From GH45 sp046704385 (GTDB taxonomy: Bacteria; Bacteroidota; Bacteroidia; Bacteroidales; SZUA-534), in contig JBJKSB010000061.1 in assembly GCA_046704385.1 (NCBI GenBank), positions 108,945 through 172,944 on the forward strand: a stretch of DNA of 64,000 nt, read 5' to 3'. Shown here in pieces: positions 25,501 to 31,817 of this stretch. The notes under the pieces were generated by a model, which worked only from the letters and a program-made list of their open reading frames with translations, did not search any database and had not been told where the DNA came from. The translations under genes and the position numbers were made by a program. The stretch's first letter is position 1, and the number at the start of each line of letters is the position of its first letter.

Positions 25501-26054
25501 ACTTTTTGAATTTCGTGAGAAGTACGGAATCCATCGAAGAAATGCACAAAAGGAACACGACCTTTGATGGCAGCAAGGTGAGCAACACCAGCCAAATCCA
25601 TAGCCTCTTGTACTGATCCTGAAGCAAGCATGGCAAAACCAGTTTGACGAGCACTCATAACATCAGAGTGATCACCGAAAATTGATAAAGCCTGAGCAGC
25701 TAAACTACGTGCTGATACATGAAAAACGCCGGGTAATAATTCACCTGAAATTTTGTACATGTTTGGAATCATCAGCAATAATCCTTGTGATGCAGTATAA
25801 GTAGAAGTTAATGCTCCACCCTGTAGTGAACCGTGAACAGCACCCGAGGCACCACCTTCACTCTGCATTTCAACGACTGTAACAGTTTCACCAAAAATAT
25901 TTTTCCGGCCATGCGCCGCCCATTCGTCAACATTTTCAGCCATGTTTGACGAAGGAGTGATAGGGTAAATTGCGGCAACCTCACTAAACATATAAGCAAT
26001 GTGCGAAGCGGCATAGTTACCATCACATGTGATAAACTTTTTTTCTTTAGCCAT
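22518..26054 (-). CDS. nifJ: Pyruvate:ferredoxin (flavodoxin) oxidoreductase, single-chain
   Basis: Single-polypeptide PFOR of about 1178 residues, converting pyruvate and CoA to acetyl-CoA and CO2 while reducing ferredoxin or flavodoxin. Domains in order: pyrimidine-binding/transketolase-like N-terminus (FITCDGNYAASHIAYMFSEV, YPITPSS), CoA-interacting and gamma domains, two 4Fe-4S motifs (CIQCNQCSYVCP and CTGCGNCADICP), and a TPP-binding domain (CAGCGETPY, GDGWAYDIGYGGLDHVL, EVYSNTGGQSSKSTP). The ATG at 26054 gives the canonical MAKEKKFITCDGN start; the frame continues to 26150 through a repeat and is rejected. It has its own terminator and no partner genes. Confidence 0.97.
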   Translation of the reverse strand: MAKEKKFITCDGNYAASHIAYMFSEVAAIYPITPSSNMAENVDEWAAHGRKNIFGETVTVVEMQSEGGASGAVHGSLQGGALTSTYTASQGLLLMIPNMYKISGELLPGVFHVSARSLAAQALSIFGDHSDVMSARQTGFAMLASGSVQEAMDLAGVAHLAAIKGRVPFVHFFDGFRTSHEIQKVEMLEEADLKPLIDMKALQAFRDGALSPNHPVTRGLAQNPDIYFQAREAANKYYDAIPDIVADYMDDITKITGREYKPFMYYGAADAENVIIAIGSITETIREVVEHLNAKGEKVGVLVVHLYRPFSAKHFMQAMPASVKRIAVLDRTKEPGANGEPLYLDVKDLYYGKENAPIIVGGRFGLSSKDTTPAMIISVYDNLKMAEPKNRFTLGIVDDVTFTSLPLLPEVSLSTDGRFEAKFYGLGSDGTVGANKNSIKIIGDSTDKYCQAYFAYDSKKSGGFTASHLRFGDNKIMSPYLVTTPDFVACHVPAYLGKYDMLKGLKKGGTFLLNALWDKDEVKNHLPDDVKKYLAANDISLYIINATQIAEEIGLGNRTNTIMQAAFFKIANVIPYDVAVEQMKKMIVKSFGKKGEDVVKMNYAAVDAGSAVIKVEIPAEWASIEVKAGSKKRTNVPEFVANVVDPVNDLAGDDLPVSAFAGREDGTFPAGTSRYEKRGVAVNVPEWISDNCIQCNQCSYVCPHAAIRPFLLDEKEVAGAPEGTVTLKAIGKGYDGLNFRIQVSTLDCTGCGNCADICPSKTKALEMKPLASQEAEVARWDYIAENVTIKEISPRTTNFKASQFIQPLFEFSGACAGCGETPYIKTITQLYGENMMVANATGCSSIYGGSAPSTPYCAAKSGKGVAWANSLFEDNAEYGLGMAISAKKLQDRIERLANEANGQLSAETKEALTEWSAVRRKTTESSAASDKLIASLVKETGDKAKEILALKDFMPKRSNWIFGGDGWAYDIGYGGLDHVLASGEDVNVLVLDTEVYSNTGGQSSKSTPVGAVAKFAAAGKRIRKKDLGMMAMSYGYVYVAQVSMGASNLQYFKALKEAEAYPGPSLIIAYAPCINHGLRGGMGGSQTEMKKAVESGYWHLYRFNPELEQEGKNPFILDSKEPNWDNFENFLMGEVRYTSLMKSFPEEAKELFASAQENAKWRYNSYKRMAAMDFSKTE

Positions 26055-26098
26055 TTTTATACTTGTTAAAAATTTATAATTAAGATAAGTTTCATGAA

Positions 26099-26298
26099 AC
26101 AGGTTGCAGGTTTCAAGGTGCAGGTTGCATGGTGCAAGGTGCAAGGGCAAAACCCGAATCTAATTTCAGAACTCTATTTTTTATTTTTCATTCAATTTTT
26201 TTTCTATATACAACTACTCATATTTTAATATTTAATATTCACTTATCTCCAACTTGTAACTTGCTATTTGCTCCCTGTAACCTGCGACCTGCTACCTA
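26099..26298. repeat. Imperfect inverted pair of (A)GGTTGCAGGT / ACCTGCNACCT repeats
   Basis: Left tract AGGTTGCAGGTTTCAAGGTG and GCAGGTTGCATGGTGCAAGG (26099-26147) faces CAACTTGTAACTTGCTATTT and CTGTAACCTGCGACCTGCTA (about 26250-26298) across an AT-rich spacer. Heptamer-like units (GGTTGCA, GGTGCAA) recur. This resembles a known class of Bacteroidota intergenic repeat. The right tract reaches the stop codon of the DUF4143-type gene. Confidence 0.6.
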
Positions 26299-27474
26299 AT
26301 ACAAAAACCCAAACAACCACAATGGAATCCTGCTTCCCTCTCCTACCTCTTCCATATCAATGGCCACATAAGTTTGATTATTTCCATTTGTAATTCGCTT
26401 ATGATTTCCTGTTTTAAAAGTCATTTCATTATCCACCACAAATTCACCCTGCTTTCCATTAGCAGAAACATTATGCCCTTTTTTCAATTGGTATAAAAAA
26501 TAGGTTTCAAGCACCGCATCTTTTGAAGGTTCCTGCTGCGCAATAGCATATAGCATGTTCGGATTTTTCAGGTAAACCCTCTCAGGCTTTTTGCTATCAT
26601 CTCCCTCACCCTGGTAAATCATATTAATTAAACGCGCATTCCGTAAATATTTAAGATAATTCATTACCGTAGCCCTGCTCGTTTCAATTGAATTACTTAG
26701 TTGACTTACATTAGGCGAATGCGGCATATTATCAGAAAGCTCGTAAATTAACTTTTTAAGCTTGGGCAGATATTTTAACTCCATCTGCTGTAAAAAAGGA
26801 ATATCTATCTCAAGAGTGAGATTGATTATTTTAATAATGTTTTCTTTAAAATTAAGATTCTCAGTAAAAAAGGGATAGAAACCCTGTTTTAGATAATCAT
26901 CAAAATAGGCCAGTGGTTTTACTTTAAAAAGGATGTCCTTGGCGATTTCAACGTGATACTTCAAAATATCATCGAGCGAATATTTTGAAAAATTATTCTG
27001 GGTTATGTAATTCATGTATTCCCTGAATGATAATCCCCTTAATTGATAAGCAGCTACTTTGCCCCGTAAATCAGGATTTTCTTCCTTTAATCTCATTACC
27101 GGGCTGCCCGTAAAAATTACCTGCAAATCAGGAAACTTATCATAAATTTCACGTAGGTCAGCTGACCATTCCGGATATTTAAAAACCTGGTCGAGTACGA
27201 GCGTTTTTCCTCCTGTTTTTCGAAATTCACTTGCAAAATCTACCAGCGTATGACCCGAAAAATAAAAATTATTCAGATTAACATACAAACAGGATTTATC
27301 AGTACCAAATGTCGTTCTGATATAGTCGAGCAGAAAAATGGTTTTCCCAATACCCCGGGGGCCTTTAATACCAATAAGCCTGCTTCTCCAATCAATCTCG
27401 TTTTTAAGCTCCCGAGTAATTGGTGATTTAACCGACTCTAAAAGTTCAAAGTGTGTCTGATAAAATCTTTGCAT
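26296..27474 (-). CDS. AAA ATPase with DUF4143-type C-terminal domain
   Basis: Protein of 392 residues. The N-terminal ATPase has Walker A IKGPRGIGKTIFLLDYI (about 33-49) and Walker B TLVLDQVFKYP, then a VIFTGSPVMRL sensor region. The C-terminal half has a winged-helix-like SNSIETSRATVMNYLKYLRN and the DUF4143 pattern ending in VDNEMTFKTG. Members of this class are often annotated as archaeal-type ATPases; their function is largely unknown and they are frequently patchily distributed. A promoter with a TAAGTTTG box lies at 27491-27523 among TTGCAAT palindromes. No neighbour suggests a toxin-antitoxin pairing. Confidence 0.85.
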   Translation of the reverse strand: MQRFYQTHFELLESVKSPITRELKNEIDWRSRLIGIKGPRGIGKTIFLLDYIRTTFGTDKSCLYVNLNNFYFSGHTLVDFASEFRKTGGKTLVLDQVFKYPEWSADLREIYDKFPDLQVIFTGSPVMRLKEENPDLRGKVAAYQLRGLSFREYMNYITQNNFSKYSLDDILKYHVEIAKDILFKVKPLAYFDDYLKQGFYPFFTENLNFKENIIKIINLTLEIDIPFLQQMELKYLPKLKKLIYELSDNMPHSPNVSQLSNSIETSRATVMNYLKYLRNARLINMIYQGEGDDSKKPERVYLKNPNMLYAIAQQEPSKDAVLETYFLYQLKKGHNVSANGKQGEFVVDNEMTFKTGNHKRITNGNNQTYVAIDMEEVGEGSRIPLWLFGFLY

Positions 27475-27482
27475 ACCTAAAA

Positions 27483-27524
27483 TTGCAATGCAAACTTAGC
27501 AAAATAACCCCAAGTATTGCAATA
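27483..27524 (-). promoter_or_regulatory. Candidate promoter with TTGCAAT palindromes
   Basis: Minus-strand -7 box TAAGTTTG (27498-27491) and a -33-like ATTG (27523-27520), 21 bases apart. TATTGCAATA (27515-27524) is a perfect palindrome over the -33 region, and TTGCAATGCAA (27483-27493) is a near palindrome near the start site, consistent with operator sites. Confidence 0.45.
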
Positions 27525-27606
27525 TTTACATTACAAAATGATGGTTAAGTCGTTATTTAAAATGATTTTAGATAAGAAGCAGAAAATACCTGACAAATGT
27601 CAGTTG

Positions 27607-29475
27607 TTATGCCTTAACAAGCATTCCAATGCTCATAAATTTGTCAACTGCACCATTTGAATTTTTCATAGGCACATGTGATTGAATCAATTTATAAACA
27701 ACCCCTTCTCTTTTTATTTCAATCTCGGTTCGCTGACTTTGTCCCAGATTAATTTTATTGGAAAAATTCTGATACGAATTGTCGCTTAAAAATCCTTTTT
27801 GCATAATCTCCTTAATATTCATATTGGAACGGTCGGCTATAAATTCAGAAAATACCTCGATAAACTGGTTATTAGCTTCAGTAATTTTTCCCGACAACTC
27901 ATAGAGAGCGACAGCATTTTCTTCTTTAACAGCCCGCCACAAACTATTCATTTCCTCCTCCTTACGAGCAGCCTCTTCTTTAATGGCAGTCATTTCCTCC
28001 AGATTTTGCCGAACCTCTTCTTCCTGTGCCAGCAATTCTTCACGCTGTTTTTGTGATTCAGCCAATAATCGTCCGGTGCGTTCATTAATTTTAACATTTA
28101 TCAGAGTTGAAGCCATACTTACAGCAAGTTTTTCAACAAATTCCACCTGGTATTTTTCCATTTTATTAAATGATACCAGTTCAATGACACCCACAACATT
28201 TGATTCAACAACTAAAGGCACTACAAGCACACAGTTCGGATTAGCCTGACCAAGCCCTGATGTAATTTTCACATAACCTGTGGGGACTTCTGTCATATAA
28301 ATGGTCAGCCTTTCATGTGCGGCACGGCCGATTAAACCCTCACCCACCTTAATACGTGTTTCAACGGTTTTTTCCCTTCCATAAGCCACAATTGCTGAAG
28401 CCTCATAAAAAATATCATCCTCATCGGCATCGTTTAACACAAAAAGAGCGCCCTGTGTAGCCTCCATATAATTAATCAACTCAATAATAAAGTTATACGA
28501 CAGCTTTTTAATGTTATCGTTATCCTGCCTGAGTATTTCAGCAAAATTTGCCAACCCGGTGGTAATCCAATTTTGAATATTCGCCTCTTTTTGTCGTTCA
28601 ACTTCCATTTCCTGCGCATGCTTAAGGTTTTCACGCATATTAAGTAACGATTTACCTACTAAATCGCCATCACTTAGTGCCTCAAATTTTACATCGAAAT
28701 TTCCCTGGGCAATTTCATCAGCAAATACTATCCTGCCTTCAGTACCTTCAATTAACTCGTTTATTGAACGCTTAATAACGCCAATTTCATCATCTTCTGT
28801 TACTTCGAGCAAATCTACCTGTTTGCCCTTGGCCAGTTCTGTAATACGTCCCACAATTACTTTAATTTTAACGGCAAACCATTGATTGAAAACAAACAGA
28901 ATTATCAAAGTTGACAGAACTATGCAAAGAATAGAGCCTAGGATAAATATTAATAAAATGGAATGTTTCTCTTTTACGAATTGTTCCATCCTGGCCTTAA
29001 TAAACAGGTATCCCAGAAATTTGCCATCTTCCTGGTGTATTGGTGATAAAGTATACAGGAAATTCTCGTTATCTTCCACTTTTTCTATAAAAATGTTTTC
29101 AGTGACCTCCTGCGAAAGTTCATGAAATTGACGTAAGAATGAAATATCATCCACATTTTGATCCTGATATTGCTTATTTAATGCATAAAATACTTTCCCA
29201 TTTGCACCTATAATCATACAATTATCAATTTCCTCACTTACAAGGCTTTCCATGGTGGCTTTGTCCTGAACAGTCTGATATCTTAACATCCCTTTCGACA
29301 TGAGATATCCTGGAGTGGAGAACTTCTCTGTAATTCCCGAATTCAACTGGTTAGTAAAACGGGTAATATAAAATGCACCTAATCCAACCAGGGCAATTAC
29401 CTGGGTGAGTATAATCATTAAGCCTATTCTATAAGAAAGTTTTCTAACCCTTTCTTTTTTTAAGTTCTTTTCCAT
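27607..29475 (-). CDS. Membrane sensor with HAMP, GAF and PAS regions but no output domain
   Basis: Protein of 622 residues from the ATG at 29475. Basic start and transmembrane helix 1 (LSYRIGLMIILTQVIALVGL), an extracytoplasmic sensory region of about 150 residues, transmembrane helix 2 (LLIFILGSILCIVLSTLIIL), a HAMP linker (VIGRITELAKGKQVDLLEV), a GAF domain (GEGLIGRAAHE, VLVVPLVVESNVVGVIELV), a coiled coil rich in Glu and Lys, and a C-terminal PAS-like segment (VALYELSGKITEANNQF). No histidine kinase, GGDEF, phosphatase or methyl-acceptor hairpin is visible. It may signal through protein contact. A start at 29520 would add 15 uncharacteristic residues. Confidence 0.82.
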   Translation of the reverse strand: MEKNLKKERVRKLSYRIGLMIILTQVIALVGLGAFYITRFTNQLNSGITEKFSTPGYLMSKGMLRYQTVQDKATMESLVSEEIDNCMIIGANGKVFYALNKQYQDQNVDDISFLRQFHELSQEVTENIFIEKVEDNENFLYTLSPIHQEDGKFLGYLFIKARMEQFVKEKHSILLIFILGSILCIVLSTLIILFVFNQWFAVKIKVIVGRITELAKGKQVDLLEVTEDDEIGVIKRSINELIEGTEGRIVFADEIAQGNFDVKFEALSDGDLVGKSLLNMRENLKHAQEMEVERQKEANIQNWITTGLANFAEILRQDNDNIKKLSYNFIIELINYMEATQGALFVLNDADEDDIFYEASAIVAYGREKTVETRIKVGEGLIGRAAHERLTIYMTEVPTGYVKITSGLGQANPNCVLVVPLVVESNVVGVIELVSFNKMEKYQVEFVEKLAVSMASTLINVKINERTGRLLAESQKQREELLAQEEEVRQNLEEMTAIKEEAARKEEEMNSLWRAVKEENAVALYELSGKITEANNQFIEVFSEFIADRSNMNIKEIMQKGFLSDNSYQNFSNKINLGQSQRTEIEIKREGVVYKLIQSHVPMKNSNGAVDKFMSIGMLVKA

Positions 29476-29652
29476 TTTTATAAATTTTCGAGAAATTGTA
29501 TCATTCAGCCATTGCATCAAGACATCATAAATATAGTAAACCTGTAATTTAAATACAAGCCCTGGTTTTATTATAAAAACTTATGTTCAAAATATTATCA
29601 CTGATATGGTTTTACCTCTCAGACAACAGATTCTTCCCGTTTGTGTGCAGGT

Positions 29653-29687
29653 AAAAAAAAGCCCCAACGTTTTAAAAACATTGGGGC
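29653..29687 (-). terminator. Intrinsic terminator of rho
   Basis: On the minus strand, a GGGGC-rich stem (GCCCCAATG pairing with CGTTGGGGC, one mismatch) is followed by eight T residues (29660-29653), 21 bases after the rho stop. The stem arms are 29681-29687 and 29661-29667, extended by AAAA/TTTT. Confidence 0.8.
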
Positions 29688-29707
29688 CCCGCTAAATATC
29701 ATATATC

Positions 29708-31414
29708 TTAATTATCATTCATTGAAATAAGGAATTCCTCATTATTATGGGTTTTCACTAACCTGTCACGCAAAAACTGCATGGCCTCAACAGAATTCAT
29801 ATCGCCCAGGTAGTTACGCAATACCCATAAGCGGCTTAATGTATCTTTATCAAGCAACAGATCGTCACGACGTGTACTCGACAGATTAATATCCACAGCC
29901 GGATAAATCCTTTTATTAGACAATTTCCTGTCAAGTTGCAGCTCCATATTACCGGTACCTTTAAACTCTTCAAAAATTACCTCATCCATTTTTGAACCGG
30001 TTTCAGTAAGTGCTGTTGCCAAAATGGTGAGCGAACCTCCGTTCTCAATGTTCCTGGCTGCTCCAAAAAAACGTTTAGGCTTATGTAATGCATTAGCGTC
30101 AACACCACCTGAAAGCACTTTACCTGAAGCCGGGGAAACGGTATTATATGCACGCGCCAACCTGGTAATTGAATCTAACAGGATAACAACATCATGTCCG
30201 CATTCAACTAATCTTTTGGCCTTTTCGAGCACGATTGAAGCCACTTTTACGTGTTTTTCCGCAGGTTCATCAAACGTTGAAGCTACTACTTCGCCATTTA
30301 CACTACGTGCCATATCTGTAACCTCTTCAGGACGTTCATCAATCAAAAGCACAATCAGGTAAACTTCAGGATGGTTTGCTGCAATAGCATTGGCAATCTC
30401 TTTTAATAAAACGGTTTTACCGGTTTTCGGCTGGGCCACAATAAGTCCGCGTTGTCCTTTACCAATAGGGGCAAACATATCAACTACCCTTGTGGAAGGA
30501 GAACTTTGTGGATGACTGGTAAGATCGAATTTATCATCAGGGAACAACGGTGTCAGGTAATCAAACGGAACTCTGTCACGAACTGACTGAGGATCGCGGC
30601 CATTAATTTTCTCAACTTTTATCAGCGGAAAATACTTTTCACCTTCTTTAGGTGGCCTGATTGCGCCTGTAACAGTATCACCGGTTTTTAATCCAAAGAG
30701 TTTAATCTGTGACTGACTCACATAAATATCATCAGGTGAATTCAGATAATTATAATCCGATGAGCGGAGAAAACCGTAACCATCCTGCATTAATTCCAAA
30801 ACACCCGAGGTAATAATTAAACTATCGAATTCATATTTTTTATCTTCCCGTTGCTCGCGTTGAGGACGTTCAGGTTTGCGACGCTGATCATTGTTATCCG
30901 TTTTATGCTTATGATCAATCGGTTCTCTCTTTTCAACCCTTTCCGGAAATTCCCTCGGAGCCTCTCTTTCAACCGGTTTTTCAGTTTGCCGAGCCGGGAT
31001 TTCTTTTTCTTCCTCCCCACGTGTTCTGTCCTCATAGGAAGGTATAGTAATAGTTCTTTTTTCAGGCGCACTGCTTTGCTGAGGTTTAGCTTCCTGAACG
31101 GGTTCATTACGTTCAATCTTATTCTCCGGGTTTACACTCATCACTTTTTCGGCTCTAAAATCCGTTTTAACCGAGCGTGTCCGGGCTCTTTTATTTCGAG
31201 GTGTTCCCTCGTCTGAACCTGATTCGTCAGTATTTTCATCTGAAGATTTCTTAACCACTTTTTTAGTTTTTGAGGCTTCAATAGCCTGCTGATCAAGAAT
31301 TTTGTAAATAAGATCCTGCTTGCGAAGCGTCTCTATCTTTTTAACGTTCAAATTCTTTGCAATCTCTTTTAACTCAGGAACAAGCATCTTGTTCAACTCG
31401 AGAATGTCATACAT
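29708..31414 (-). CDS. rho: Transcription termination factor Rho with long disordered insert
   Basis: Rho helicase of 568 residues, longer than the roughly 420 of E. coli. A Rho_N/SAP-like region (1-45) is followed by about 140 low-complexity residues rich in Glu, Arg, Lys, Pro and Gln (50-190), the cold-shock-type RNA-binding domain (DGYGFLRSSDYNYLNSPDDI, about 211-230) and the hexameric ATPase. Walker A is AQPKTGKT (327-334), and YLIVLLIDERPEEVTDMARS is also clear. Disordered inserts are a known trait of Bacteroidota Rho proteins; in Bacteroides thetaiotaomicron Rho the insert has been linked to phase separation. It has its own terminator and a leader of unknown function. Confidence 0.97.
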   Translation of the reverse strand: MYDILELNKMLVPELKEIAKNLNVKKIETLRKQDLIYKILDQQAIEASKTKKVVKKSSDENTDESGSDEGTPRNKRARTRSVKTDFRAEKVMSVNPENKIERNEPVQEAKPQQSSAPEKRTITIPSYEDRTRGEEEKEIPARQTEKPVEREAPREFPERVEKREPIDHKHKTDNNDQRRKPERPQREQREDKKYEFDSLIITSGVLELMQDGYGFLRSSDYNYLNSPDDIYVSQSQIKLFGLKTGDTVTGAIRPPKEGEKYFPLIKVEKINGRDPQSVRDRVPFDYLTPLFPDDKFDLTSHPQSSPSTRVVDMFAPIGKGQRGLIVAQPKTGKTVLLKEIANAIAANHPEVYLIVLLIDERPEEVTDMARSVNGEVVASTFDEPAEKHVKVASIVLEKAKRLVECGHDVVILLDSITRLARAYNTVSPASGKVLSGGVDANALHKPKRFFGAARNIENGGSLTILATALTETGSKMDEVIFEEFKGTGNMELQLDRKLSNKRIYPAVDINLSSTRRDDLLLDKDTLSRLWVLRNYLGDMNSVEAMQFLRDRLVKTHNNEEFLISMNDN

Positions 31415-31817
31415 ATTGTAAATGATTTATTAATTTTTTCGAATAAAATTCGATTGTTTTTAATTTATTGAAAAGGACTCATGAAAATTATGAGGTGATT
31501 GATCATGGGTGAGAAACTTCGACCCTTGAAAACGTTGCAATAATAGTTATTCTAGTTTATATCTCAAAATTTTTATTTAAAAAAATCACTCCACAATTAT
31601 TTTTTACAACATATCTGATTATCTTATACTTATCGATAATTCATTTTTTGCGATGTGAACTTTGGAAGCTGACTTATACCTTATAACAATAAAATGATAT
31701 ATTAGTTTAAAATAGTTGAATATTTTTAGTTCCGGCTGGCATTTCTTAAGCGGGCATCCGATTATAAAACTTTATTTTTACTAAATTGCCTGTATTACAA
31801 AATACAAAAATCCAAAT
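31415..31817. other. Intergenic region between rho and the receiver-PPDK gene
   Basis: About 400 bases between divergent genes. A small hairpin TCGAATAAAATTCGA (31439-31453) lies in the rho leader, about 25 bases upstream of its start codon. No TAnnTTTG box with a proper -33 partner was found for either gene, and I see no small gene or RNA I can support. A long rho leader could be used for autoregulation, but the sequence does not show it. Confidence 0.4.

Noticed and set aside
26055..26150. Extra 32 N-terminal codons for PFOR
   Set aside because: They translate a repeat tract (HLAPCNLHLETCNLFHET) and precede the canonical MAKEKKFITCDGN start.
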